From Longimicrobium terrae (lineage in GTDB: Bacteria; Gemmatimonadota; Gemmatimonadetes; Longimicrobiales; Longimicrobiaceae), in contig NZ_JACHIA010000026.1 of NCBI RefSeq assembly GCF_014202995.1, forward strand, positions 1 to 64,000: DNA of 64,000 nt, in the 5' to 3' direction. The notes below the pieces were generated by a model. The model saw nothing but the letters and a program-made list of their open reading frames with translations. It made no database searches and was not told the origin of the DNA. This document shows positions 7,982 through 15,866 of this stretch, one piece after another. Numbering within the stretch: position 1 is the stretch's first letter; each line of letters opens with the position of its first letter. The position numbers were made by a program, and so were the translations under genes.

Positions 7982-8763
7982 CAGCAGAAGAGCGGGCCCG
8001 CGGGCTCGGACCGGGGGATCCCGTCGTCCCACACCAGGTGCAGCGGGCTGTCGGATTCGGGGCGAAAGTAGTTCTGCACGTAGCGCACGCCCGCGATCTC
8101 CTGGTCCGCGGGAATGTGCGTGTGCCCGAACACGTGAACGCGCGATCCGAGGCGCCGGATCTGGCTGTCGAGTTCCGTGGTTCCCGCCACCAGCGGCAGT
8201 CCCTTGAAGTGCAGCCACCGCACCGCCGGCACCAGTTCCGTCCGTGGCACGAAGTGGCTGAAGCTGATGACCGGCGCGTCGTACGAGTGCAGGTGCGGCT
8301 CGTTCAGGGACAGAAAAAAGCGGTCCGGGCGCTCCGCCTCGCGCGGCCAGCGGCAGAAATACCGGTCTGACCATCCCTCCAGTTCGTCCGCCGCCCCCTC
8401 GCCGCGCACATCGAACGAGGCGTGGTACCAGGAAAACAGCGGCACCACCCAGGCTCCGCCCACGCGGCCGGGCGCGGTGCGCACGCCGGCCTGGTCGCAC
8501 ACGCGCAGCACCGCGCGGAACTTGTCCACCGAATCGCGCGGCTCACCGCGTACCCACAGTTCGTGGTTGCCGGGGACGAAAAAGACCTCGCGAAACCGCG
8601 ACGCCAGCATCTCCAGCGTGTCGCGCAGCACGGAGAGCGAATCGGCGATGTCGCCGGCGACGATCAGCACGTCGTCCGCGTGGCCGGTCAGGGGCGCGCG
8701 GGCGAGCGCCTCGCGGTTGACGCGGATGTCGGTGTGCAGGTCGGAGATTGCGTATACGCGCAT
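7981..8763 (-). CDS. Calcineurin-like metallophosphoesterase
   Basis: The 260-residue cytoplasmic protein shows the full metal-site series of the superfamily in order: DLHTD near residue 7, 'VAGDIAD', 'VPGNHELW', 'ISFSHFVP' and 'FGHTHIPAD'. Members hydrolyse phosphomono- or phosphodiesters with two metals, and the substrate here is unknown. I chose the ATG at 8763 because the domain starts at once and the longer frame upstream is repeat-derived. The gene is coupled by TGATG to the Nif3-like gene, so the two metal-dependent proteins are probably made together. Confidence 0.88.
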   Translation of the reverse strand: MRVYAISDLHTDIRVNREALARAPLTGHADDVLIVAGDIADSLSVLRDTLEMLASRFREVFFVPGNHELWVRGEPRDSVDKFRAVLRVCDQAGVRTAPGRVGGAWVVPLFSWYHASFDVRGEGAADELEGWSDRYFCRWPREAERPDRFFLSLNEPHLHSYDAPVISFSHFVPRTELVPAVRWLHFKGLPLVAGTTELDSQIRRLGSRVHVFGHTHIPADQEIAGVRYVQNYFRPESDSPLHLVWDDGIPRSEPAGPLFC

Positions 8764-8974
8764 GACGTGTCTGATATGGAACCCCCGTGCCACGTGCGTG
8801 TCCACGCCGGCCGGGTCTCCGAATGTGCTGCTCGTGGCGTCTTTCGGGTTTTCGGTGGATGATGATCCACGATCCGGCGCCGGGGGGCAAGAGCCGGGGC
8901 GGTTCGGGCGGGGGACTGTGGGGAAGGTTGGTTCTTGTTTCGATGAGCTACGCGCGGCCGCCTGTCCAGGAGCG

Positions 8975-8982
8975 AATGAATT
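8975..8982. repeat. Left 8-bp target site duplication (AATGAATT)
   Basis: AATGAATT here is repeated at 10326-10333 on the other side of the IS. Joining the two flanks restores GAGCGAATGAATTCGCCGCT, which occurs uninterrupted at about 42741-42760. Confidence 0.92.
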
Positions 8983-10325
8983 GATAGCAAGGCCTTTTGT
9001 TGGCATCAGGCATGAGGCACCGGGTGGAAAGTGATCGGCTGGACAGGGAGCCAGACACGATCGAAGTCATCCGGATTGAGCCGCAGGGCGTGCCGCAGCT
9101 TGAGCATGTTGTTCACGCCCTTCGTGCTCCACAGCACACCGACGTCGGTCCTGCGGTTTACCTCCCGCATCTCCCGCTCGGCCAGGCTCGTGGTCCGCGC
9201 GGCAGAGGGTTCGTCGTACAGGATGCGGCTCACGGAATCCCGCAGCATCGCCTTTGCGCGGCGGTACGGCAACGCCTGCCAGAATGCCTCGAAGCGCAGC
9301 TGCTTCACCGCCGGCGGGTCCAGGCTCCACAGGATGGCGTTGAGTTCCTGCACCCGCTTCTTGCGCTCCGCGACGGGTACGTGGTCCAGCGCCATCAGGT
9401 GCTTCGACGTGTGTCCCATGTGCCACTCGCAGAGCTGGTGGCGCACACCCGGATGCTGGCGGGCAAGGACTTCCGGGATCCCCGCCTCCCGGTCCGTCAC
9501 GATCACGTCGGACGCGATCCCGGCAGGCAGCGCCTCCGACCAGCCGACCGGCCCGATGGACCAGCCCGCGATCCGCTTGCGGACACGGGGGCGCCCGTTC
9601 TCCGTGCAGCGGCCCAGGATCTGGAATGCAATCCGCACGTCGGTGCCATACCGGCTCTTCCCCGCGGGCACCTTGGTCCCATCCGCCATCGCCACCTTGC
9701 AGCCAGGGGCCGGGGTGAAGACGACCTTCTCGCCGCGCGCCTGTACGCACCGGTGCAGCGTGCGTGGCGAGACGCTGCTGCCCAGCCACGTCTTCGCCAG
9801 CGAGCAGGTCTTCCCGTACGACTGGTTCGTGACGGCCTCGACCAGCTTGCGCTCCAGTTCCTCGGCGATGCGCTGGCGTGGCCTGATGCCGAGCAGTTCC
9901 GCGTATGGGCTCCACGTTCTGCCGCACTCGCGACACGTGACCTGCCGCAGCGCGAAGCACAGCACGCCGGAACTGATGCGCAGCTTCCGCCGGCGACAGC
10001 CACGGGCCCCGAGTCTGGCGTCCGGACCCACATGTACCACACCGCACCGGTGGCAGACGATCTCCGCCTCACCCGCGAAGACCCGCTCCAGGTGCTCCTC
10101 CTGCGCCTGCTCCACAATCCTGGCCGCAGCCCCCAGGGCGAGCTCCCGGCCGATGCGGGGCAGCCCGTTCGCCAGGTCGTTGATCCCGGCGGCAGACACG
10201 GTTACGTTCCACGACAGCTGGATACTGGTTTCCAGCGTGAGCATGAGGCGCCTCCCTTCTCGCGTGATGGGTTCGGTGCCTCATGCTCTTTTTTCACCCC
10301 GTTGTCAACATAACGCTACGCTATC
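8983..10325. mobile_element. Complete insertion sequence, 1343 bp, 8-bp target duplication
   Basis: The element is bounded by imperfect terminal inverted repeats, GATAGCAAGGCCTTTTGTTG at the left and GATAGCGTAGCGTTATGTTG at the right end read inward (15 of 20 match). It is flanked by the direct repeat AATGAATT. A second shared internal motif, GCATGAGGCACCG, lies just inside both ends. It carries one intact transposase gene. It interrupts a copy of the window's GAATGAATTCGCC intergenic repeat, so insertion is more recent than the spread of that repeat. The family is not certain. Confidence 0.92.
9006..10244 (-). CDS. IS transposase with N-terminal zinc ribbon (DDE type)
   Basis: The intact 412-residue transposase has two CxxC pairs (CHRC near residue 65 and CREC near 103) forming a probable zinc ribbon. 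A DDE-like core follows: aspartates in MADGTK and VTDREAG, the motif CEWHMGH typical of mutator-like folds, and a candidate glutamate in 'SLAEREMREVNRRTD'. The ATG at 10244 has a strong GGGAGG site. The C/W...H spacing suggests the IS256/ISLre2/ISKra4 superfamily rather than IS3 or IS5, but I cannot name the family. Full length and no stop codons suggest it could still be active. Confidence 0.85.
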   Translation of the reverse strand: MLTLETSIQLSWNVTVSAAGINDLANGLPRIGRELALGAAARIVEQAQEEHLERVFAGEAEIVCHRCGVVHVGPDARLGARGCRRRKLRISSGVLCFALRQVTCRECGRTWSPYAELLGIRPRQRIAEELERKLVEAVTNQSYGKTCSLAKTWLGSSVSPRTLHRCVQARGEKVVFTPAPGCKVAMADGTKVPAGKSRYGTDVRIAFQILGRCTENGRPRVRKRIAGWSIGPVGWSEALPAGIASDVIVTDREAGIPEVLARQHPGVRHQLCEWHMGHTSKHLMALDHVPVAERKKRVQELNAILWSLDPPAVKQLRFEAFWQALPYRRAKAMLRDSVSRILYDEPSAARTTSLAEREMREVNRRTDVGVLWSTKGVNNMLKLRHALRLNPDDFDRVWLPVQPITFHPVPHA

Positions 10326-10333
10326 AATGAATT
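10326..10333. repeat. Right 8-bp target site duplication (AATGAATT)
   Basis: Matches 8975-8982 exactly and continues into CGCCGCTGGAACCGCACGAA, the remainder of the interrupted repeat, with its hairpin AAGTCCGCCTTCGCGGACT to about 10372. Confidence 0.92.
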
Positions 10334-10576
10334 CGCCGCTGGAACCGCACGAAGTCCGCCTTCGCGGACTGGGTCCGAGACTTTGTCGGGTAGCCCGGAT
10401 TCCGGCGATTGAAGAAGGTGGGATGATGGTTTTCGGTGCTGGGCAGAGGCGGCAGGCGCGCGGGGCGGATGGCATGGGACGCACTACCTGATCGCGTCTG
10501 TTGGGGACAGATGCCGCGCGGCGGGAAGCATGTGGAACGGCACGCTGTGCCCCGCGGATGGCGGGGAGACAGACGA

Positions 10577-10607
10577 ACGGTGCCGGTCGCGCGCGGACCG
10601 GCACCGT
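10577..10607 (-). terminator. Hairpin downstream of the decarboxylase-family gene
   Basis: The arms ACGGTGCCGGTC / GACCGGCACCGT enclose a 7-base loop, 22 bases past the stop of the leftward gene at 10629. There is no strong T-tract. Confidence 0.55.
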
Positions 10608-10628
10608 GCATCGGACACGCGGTTCCCG

Positions 10629-11135
10629 TCAGGCGCGCGGCGCTTGGCCGACGGGGGTGCGGAAGGTGATGGCGAGGCGGTTCCATCCGTTGATGGCCAC
10701 GACGGCCATCGTCAGGTTCACCAGCTCGGCTTCCGTAAAGTGCTGCGACGCCTCGGCGTACAGCTCGTCGGACACGCCGCCGTCGCCGATGCGCGTGACG
10801 GCTTCGGTCCACGCCAGCGCCGACCGTTCGCGCGGGCTGAAGAACGGCGTTTCCCGCCAGACCGGGACCGCGTACAGCCGCCGTTCCGCTTCGCCCGCCT
10901 GGCGCGCGTGGGTGGTGTGCATGTCCAGGCAGTACGCGCACCCGTTCATGATGCTCGCGCGCACCTTGATGAGCGTGATCAGCGATTCCTCCAGGCCGCT
11001 GGCCAGCACGTACTGCTCCAGGCCGTACTGCGCCCGCAGCGCGCCCGGCGCCGCGCGGGAGTAGTCCAGCCGCGCGGGATGCTGCGGGTAGAGCACAACG
11101 GCCTCCTCGGGCCGGGCAAGTTCAGTTTGCGTCAT
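10629..11135 (-). CDS. Carboxymuconolactone decarboxylase / AhpD-family protein (ECF41 partner)
   Basis: The 168-residue protein contains the AhpD-type motif CAYCLDMH (residues about 66-73), with two cysteines and a histidine able to act as a redox or proton-relay centre. 'INGWNRLAITFRTPVG' is the usual C-terminus of this subgroup. It is probably a peroxidase-like or decarboxylase-like enzyme; the substrate is unknown. It is transcribed divergently from an ECF41 sigma factor. ECF41 factors are known to sit beside genes of this class and to control them. A matching promoter lies upstream at 11194-11219. Confidence 0.9.
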   Translation of the reverse strand: MTQTELARPEEAVVLYPQHPARLDYSRAAPGALRAQYGLEQYVLASGLEESLITLIKVRASIMNGCAYCLDMHTTHARQAGEAERRLYAVPVWRETPFFSPRERSALAWTEAVTRIGDGGVSDELYAEASQHFTEAELVNLTMAVVAINGWNRLAITFRTPVGQAPRA

Positions 11136-11193
11136 GGTCGGGTCTCCAGGTCAGATCAGCACGGGCCGGCGGATTCGCCGTTCCTGCATGGTA

Positions 11194-11219
11194 GACGGAG
11201 GCCGGGCCGAGTTGTGACA
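11194..11219 (-). promoter_or_regulatory. Candidate ECF41-type promoter, TGTCACA-N15-CGTC
   Basis: Read leftward, TGTCACA (11213-11219) and CGTC (11194-11197) are 15 bases apart and lie 58 bases upstream of the decarboxylase-family ATG. To my knowledge the ECF41 consensus is TGTCACA with a CGTC -10 element. The sigma gene for that group is the divergent neighbour. Confidence 0.7.
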
Positions 11220-11331
11220 GCGGATCGGTGCGCGTTATCGTGACGGGAGAAACGACGCGCCCGCTTTGGCGAACCACACGGATGACGACGGAGACGCGAC
11301 GCGCATGGACGGTCCCCGAGGCGACGCACGC

Positions 11332-12222
11332 ATGAACGCGAACGAACACGCGGCCGCGCCGGAAGTGCTGAAGCACCGGCCCCGGCTGCTGGGCCTGGGC
11401 TACCGCATGCTGGGCGACGTGCAGGAGGCGGAGGACGTGGTGCAGGAGGCGTATCTGCGCTGGTTCCAGGGCGAGCGCGACGAGGTGCTCTCGCCCGAGG
11501 CGTGGCTGCTTACGGTGGTAAGCCGCCTGTCCGTGGACCGGCTGCGGTCAGCGCAGCGCAGGCGCGAAACGTACATCGGGCCGTGGCTTCCCGAACCCGT
11601 GGCGACGGAGCCGCCGGCGGACGCGCGCATGGAGCGGGCGTCGGACCTGTCCGTGGCGATGCTGATGATGCTGGAGCGGCTGGCGCCGGAGGAGCGCGCC
11701 ATCTTTCTGCTGCGCGAGGTGTTCGGCACGGAGTACCGCGAGATCGCGCGGATCATGGGGCGCGGCGAGGCGTCGGTGCGGCAGACCGTGCACCGCGCGC
11801 GCGAACGGGTGCGGGAGGGAAAGCCTCGTTTTGCGCCGCCGCCGGACGTGCAGGGCGAGCTTCTGCGCCGCTTTCGCGCGGCGCTGGCGGACGACGACGC
11901 GGAGGCGGTGCTGGCGCTGCTGGCCCCGGACGTCACCTTCACCAGCGACGGCGGCGGCGTGGTGAACGCGGCGCGCAACGTCATCGTGGGCGCGGACCGG
12001 GTGCTGCGGTTCCTGCAGGGGATTCAGCGCAAGTTCCCCGGCCGCCTGTCCGGCGAACTGGCGAGCCTGAACGGCGAGCCCGCGCTGACGGTGACGCTGG
12101 GCGGCGACGTGATCCTCACGCTCTCGATCGATACGGACGGCGAGCGCATCAGCGCCTTTTACGCGGTCCTCAACCCGGCCAAGCTGCGCGGGTTGATGAA
12201 CGGCCCGCTTGCGATGGAGTAG
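11332..12222 (+). CDS. ECF41-group RNA polymerase sigma factor with SnoaL-like C-terminal domain
   Basis: The 296-residue sigma factor has sigma-2 at about 10-80 ('DVQEAEDVVQEAYLRWF'), a linker with the group signature WLPEP, sigma-4 at about 110-165 ('YREIARIMGRGEASVRQTVHR') and an NTF2/SnoaL-like extension. The extension carries DGGG near residue 205 and NPAKL near the end. In characterised ECF41 factors these motifs mark an extension that modulates activity in place of a classic anti-sigma. I chose the ATG at 11332; in-frame starts at 11305 and 11266 are possible. The divergent AhpD-like gene is the expected target. Confidence 0.9.
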   Translation: MNANEHAAAPEVLKHRPRLLGLGYRMLGDVQEAEDVVQEAYLRWFQGERDEVLSPEAWLLTVVSRLSVDRLRSAQRRRETYIGPWLPEPVATEPPADARMERASDLSVAMLMMLERLAPEERAIFLLREVFGTEYREIARIMGRGEASVRQTVHRARERVREGKPRFAPPPDVQGELLRRFRAALADDDAEAVLALLAPDVTFTSDGGGVVNAARNVIVGADRVLRFLQGIQRKFPGRLSGELASLNGEPALTVTLGGDVILTLSIDTDGERISAFYAVLNPAKLRGLMNGPLAME

Positions 12223-12277
12223 GGTGCGGATGGCCCCCACCCGGGCCGGCACCACCGGCCCACCCTCCCCGGCGAGA

Positions 12278-12450
12278 GCGAATGAATCCGCCGCTCAAAC
12301 CGCGGGAACCCCCGACACGCCGCCCACAGGCGCCGTTCGGGGCTTCAACTGCATCTCGGGACGGCCGGGGGATCGCGCCTGGTCCGCGGAGGCGGACATT
12401 GTGCGGTTCGAGGCGCGGTTTCAACCGCCGGACGGCAACCCTCCGATGCG
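12278..12450 (+). repeat. GAATGAATCCGCC composite repeat, copy b
   Basis: GAGCGAATGAATCCGCCGCT, then the hairpin CCCCGACAC...CAGGCGCCGTTCGGGG, CAACTGCATC, and after a spacer the second module (TCCGCGGAGGCGGA ... GAGGCGCGGTTTCAACCGCC). The same two-module order is seen at 17278-17443. Confidence 0.8.
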
Positions 12451-12515
12451 CACCGAATCTCCTCCCGCGCCTCACCGTCCGAGCCGACGCATCCGCGCCT
12501 CGGAATGGAAACAAG

Positions 12516-12552
12516 CACCGCCCGCGGCAGACACGCCGCGGGCGGTGTTTTT
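12516..12552 (+). terminator. Strong hairpin with T-tract
   Basis: CACCGCCCGCGG / CCGCGGGCGGTG with an 8-base loop, followed by TTTTT. It reads rightward, about 295 bases after the sigma factor stop, and could end its transcript. Confidence 0.75.
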
Positions 12553-12569
12553 GTCGGCGTTCGCCGAAG

Positions 12570-12759
12570 TTGCGTGAGGGATTCGCGCCCGGAGGGCCGA
12601 GAACCCGGTTCGCGCATGCTTCATCTCCGCGTCGGGCGACCAACCGTGGCGCGAACCGGGGGCTCGGCGCCGTTGGCAACAGCTGTATCGTTGCCTACGG
12701 CGCGCGAAGCCCGACCCCGCGCAGCGGGGACACGCCCAGAACCGAAGTGCGTGAGTGCG
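12570..12759 (+). repeat. 190-bp intergenic repeat, copy 1
   Basis: Starts GTTGCGTGAGGGATTCGCGC and ends GAAGTGCGTGAGTGC. The copy at 42878-43066 matches it closely on both sides of a divergent segment of about 25 bases. Both are followed by GTGAGTGC-type short repeats. Confidence 0.9.
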
Positions 12760-12762
12760 TTA

Positions 12763-12828
12763 GTGCTGGGTGCGTGAGTGCGGAACAGCAGTACGAGAGT
12801 ACGGAAGTACGAGGTACGAAAGTGCGCT
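12763..12828 (+). repeat. Short phased repeats (GTACGAGA / GTACGGAA / GTACGAGG)
   Basis: Units of about 7-8 bases starting GTACGA or GTGCGTGA follow one another. The reverse-complement version (TTTCGTACTCTCGTACC) lies at 23289-23327. Confidence 0.75.
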
Positions 12829-12859
12829 GGACCGGGGACGGGAGCCCGATCCAGCGCAC
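12822..12859 (-). terminator. Terminator hairpin of the DhaL-DegV gene
   Basis: GTGCGCTGGA / TCCAGCGCAC with an 18-base loop, 17 bases past the stop of the leftward gene at 12877. There is no clear T-tract. Confidence 0.5.
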
Positions 12860-12876
12860 ATCGTGACTGCAGAAGC

Positions 12877-14712
12877 TCAATCCTCGACCAGGTACGCGAT
12901 GCCCCAGGCGCCTTCGCCCGCGTGCGTCCCGATGATGGGCGTGCCGGCGGCCGTAACCACTTCCGTGTCGCGGCCGTACTTCGCCCGGATCGCCTGCGTG
13001 ACGGGAACCAGCACGTCCGAAGCCGCCACGTGCATCACCCCGAAGCGCACCTTCTTCGCCCCCTTGGGCACCTTGCGCTCCAGGATCTCCAGCATGCGCG
13101 GCATCATGTTCTTGCGGCCGCGCACCTTGTCGATGGGCACCAGCTTGCCCGCCTCGTCGATGTCCAGCACCGGCTTGATATCCAGCAGGCTGCCCAGCCA
13201 CGCCTTGCCGCGCCCTACCCGCCCCGACGCCAGCGCCCGCTCGAACGTGTCCAGGATGATGAAGAAGCCGGACTGCTTTCGAATCCGCTCCAGCTCGGCG
13301 ACGATCTTCTCGGCCTCCCACCCCATCTCGCCCAGCTCGCTCGCCTTGAGCGCCAGAAGGCCCTGAAGCAGCGAGCCGCCCCGGCTGTCCACCAGGTGCA
13401 CCGGCACGTCGTCCTGGCCGCGGTGCTTGAGCGCGGCCTGCGCCGACGCGTACGTCCCCGACAGCGCGGACGACAGCAGCACGGCCACCACGTTCTCGCC
13501 CTCTTCCGACGCGCGGCGGAAGCCTTCCAGGAACGCGGCCGGCGCGGGCTGCGACGTGCTGGGGTGCGCGCCCTTGCGCAGCTGGTCCACGAACTGCTCG
13601 GCCGAAATGTCCAGCCGGTCGCGGTACGCCTTGTCCTCAAAGATCAGGTTCAGCGGCACCAGGTGCATGCCGTGCGCGCGGACGATGTCGTCCGGCAGGT
13701 CGCACGCGGTGTCCACCACCACGCTGATGGGCCGGCGCGCCAGCATCATGTGCCCGGCGGCGGAGCGCTCGGCCACCGCGTGCTGGGCGTGCATGTCCTC
13801 CGCCTTCCTGGTCGCCAGCTCGCCGAAGCCGCGAAGGTAGCTGAACACCTCCTCCGGCTGGTCGGTGTGCACGTGGATCTTGAGCAGGTCGTTGCTGCGG
13901 ATGACCACCAGCGAGTCGCCCCGCTCGCGCAGCCACGACTGCACCGTCTCCTGCGTGGGCAGCCCCTGGCCGCGCACCAGCGCCTCGGTGCAGTAGCGGT
14001 ACTTTTCGCTTTCCGCCGAGTACGCGGCCTGCGCCGCCGCAAACACCGGCACCTCGCCGTCCGCCTCGAACGAGGGCGCGTCCGGCAGCGCGATGAGCGG
14101 GTCGCCGCTCATGTAGCCGGCGATCCCCTCCAGCACGTGCACGAAACCCTTGGCCCCCGCGTCCACCACGCCCGCCGTCTTGAGCGCGGGAAGCAGGTCC
14201 GGCGTGCTGGCCAGCGCCTCGCGCGCCTTTACCAGCAGCTGCTCGAAGAGCACCACGAAGTCGGAGCCCTGCAGCCTCTCCGCCTCGTCGGCGATGGCGC
14301 GCATGATGGTGATCATCGTGCCTTCCACCGGCTTTTCCAGCGCGCGGTACACGTGCTCGGTGGCGCTGCGCAGCACCTCGCCGAACTCGCTCACCCGCAG
14401 CCGCGTGCGGTCGCCGATGGCGTCGCTGAAGCCCAGCAGAAAGTGCGACAGGATCATCCCGCAGTTGCCGCGGGCCCCCAGGATCCCCGCCTCCGCCGCC
14501 ACCTTGGCCACCGCGCCCACGCTGCTGTCGCGGTTGTGGCGCAGGTGGTCGGCGATGGAGTTGACGGTCAGCGCCAGGTTGGTGCCCGTGTCGCCGTCGG
14601 GGACGGGGAATACATTGATGCGGTTGAGGTCCGCCCGGTGGCGCTGAACGTACTGCGCCGAGACGATGAGGGCCTCACGCAGGCCGGTTCCGTCTAGAAA
14701 CGTAGCTTTCAT
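12877..14712 (-). CDS. DhaL/FakA-DegV fusion protein (probable fatty-acid kinase module)
   Basis: The 611-residue soluble protein has three parts. Residues 5-200 form a DhaL (DAK2) kinase domain with the nucleotide/metal signature 'NVFPVPDGDTGTN' near residue 38 and 'GARGNCGMILS'. Residues about 215-315 form the FakA middle domain ('YRYCTEALV', 'IHVHTDQPEEV'). Residues about 330-611 form a DegV/FakB lipid-binding domain ('VVDTACDLPDD', 'TSQPAPAAFLE', 'GTYASAQAA'). In Firmicutes, FakA and FakB are separate: FakB presents a fatty acid and FakA phosphorylates it. Here kinase and carrier are one chain. The ATG at 14712 is chosen because the DhaL domain starts directly. Confidence 0.9.
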   Translation of the reverse strand: MKATFLDGTGLREALIVSAQYVQRHRADLNRINVFPVPDGDTGTNLALTVNSIADHLRHNRDSSVGAVAKVAAEAGILGARGNCGMILSHFLLGFSDAIGDRTRLRVSEFGEVLRSATEHVYRALEKPVEGTMITIMRAIADEAERLQGSDFVVLFEQLLVKAREALASTPDLLPALKTAGVVDAGAKGFVHVLEGIAGYMSGDPLIALPDAPSFEADGEVPVFAAAQAAYSAESEKYRYCTEALVRGQGLPTQETVQSWLRERGDSLVVIRSNDLLKIHVHTDQPEEVFSYLRGFGELATRKAEDMHAQHAVAERSAAGHMMLARRPISVVVDTACDLPDDIVRAHGMHLVPLNLIFEDKAYRDRLDISAEQFVDQLRKGAHPSTSQPAPAAFLEGFRRASEEGENVVAVLLSSALSGTYASAQAALKHRGQDDVPVHLVDSRGGSLLQGLLALKASELGEMGWEAEKIVAELERIRKQSGFFIILDTFERALASGRVGRGKAWLGSLLDIKPVLDIDEAGKLVPIDKVRGRKNMMPRMLEILERKVPKGAKKVRFGVMHVAASDVLVPVTQAIRAKYGRDTEVVTAAGTPIIGTHAGEGAWGIAYLVED

Positions 14713-14966
14713 GCGGAAAAGTATAGCGCGCGGTCGGCGCAGGGGCCAGCGGCGCCGCGGGAGGGCGGCCCGGGCCCGTGCGTCCGCGCCCCGGGACGGA
14801 GCGCGAAAAGGGCTGGTGCGTACGGGGGTGTCCGGTCCGCAACCTGCCGCCTCGCGTGCGTTCGTGCAAGGACCGCGCACGCGCACCCCTCGCGCGGGAG
14901 GGCGGCGCCGCGCTACCATCCATGCGCGAGGCGGGCGCCGCGCATCCACCCCGGACCAGCCATCCC

Positions 14967-15866
14967 ATGCCGAAACACCATCTGGGCGCGCACACGGTCG
15001 ACAACGGCGGCATTCACATGGCCGCCCTGCGCGCCGGCGCGGCGGGCTTCACCGCGCTGCAGTGCTTTACGGCCATCCCCAAGTTCTACGGCGACAAGAG
15101 CACCATCAAGCCGGAACGGGTGGAGCGCTTTGGCCGCGCGCTGGACGAGGCCGGCATTCCCGCCAAGAACGTCGTCGTGCACGCCGCGTACGTGCTGAGC
15201 GTGGCCACGGCCGAGCCGGACAAGTGGGAGCGCGCGGCGGCGGGGCTGGCCAAGGAGATGGAGCGGTCCACCACGCTGGGGGTGGGCGCGGTGTGCTTCC
15301 ATCCCGGATCCGCCACGGACGGTGATCCCAAAAAAGCCGCGGAAAGGGTGGCGAAGGCCATCACCCAGGCGCTACGTTCGGTCGATGGAACCACGCGGCT
15401 GCTGGTGGAAAACACCGCCGGCGCGGGCAAGACGGTCGGCCGCACGGCGGAAGAGGTGGCGGATATTCTCCGCCATGTGCCGGACGAACTGCGCGAGCGC
15501 ACGGGGTACGGGCTGGACACCTGCCACATGTTCGCCAGCGGCTGGGCCATCCACGAATCGGCCAAGCGGCAGAAGGAGATTCTGGATGAGTGGGAGCAGA
15601 CCACGGGCGAGCGCCCCGGCTTCTTTCACCTGAACGACAGCGAAGGCGCGTTCGCCAGCAACAAGGACCGCCACATGCTGCTGGGCGAGGGGCAGATCGG
15701 CGCCGAGCCGTTCCGCTGGCTGCTGGCCGACCCGCGCAGCCGCGGCATTCCGCTCATCCTTGAGACGCCGCAGGAGAACTACGAGATCGCGGACGACGAC
15801 GCCTCCGCCGATCCGTTCGACCTGCGGATGATGGAGCTGCTGACCTCGCTGGAGGCCCGGCGATGA
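14967..15866 (+). CDS. nfo: Deoxyribonuclease IV (endonuclease IV, AP endonuclease)
   Basis: The 299-residue TIM-barrel enzyme of base-excision repair incises DNA 5' to abasic sites. Trinuclear zinc ligands appear in the expected places: GAH near residue 8, 'FHPGS', 'ENTAG', 'GLDTCHMFASG', 'FHLNDSEG', 'KDRHMLLGEGQIG' and the final 'ETPQEN'. I chose the ATG at 14967 since the barrel begins at 'HHLGAH'. It is the first gene of a four-gene overlapping operon and is divergent from the DhaL-DegV gene. The stop shares ATGA with the next start. Confidence 0.94.
   Translation: MPKHHLGAHTVDNGGIHMAALRAGAAGFTALQCFTAIPKFYGDKSTIKPERVERFGRALDEAGIPAKNVVVHAAYVLSVATAEPDKWERAAAGLAKEMERSTTLGVGAVCFHPGSATDGDPKKAAERVAKAITQALRSVDGTTRLLVENTAGAGKTVGRTAEEVADILRHVPDELRERTGYGLDTCHMFASGWAIHESAKRQKEILDEWEQTTGERPGFFHLNDSEGAFASNKDRHMLLGEGQIGAEPFRWLLADPRSRGIPLILETPQENYEIADDDASADPFDLRMMELLTSLEARR

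Larger units (their letters stand above)
12223..12876. other. Convergent gap filled with repeats
   Basis: No gene is seen. In order it holds a GAATGAATCCGCC hairpin repeat with its paired second part (12278-12450), a strong terminator hairpin (12516-12552), a long repeat shared with 42878-43066 (12570-12759), short phased GTACGA repeats (12763-12828) and a terminator hairpin for the leftward gene (12822-12859). Confidence 0.75.

Noticed and set aside
12778-14697. A long open frame (over 600 codons) on the + strand opposite the DhaL-DegV gene
   Set aside because: It is antisense to a gene with unmistakable domains; its product is a low-complexity Arg/His/Gly chain with no domain. High GC content creates such frames.
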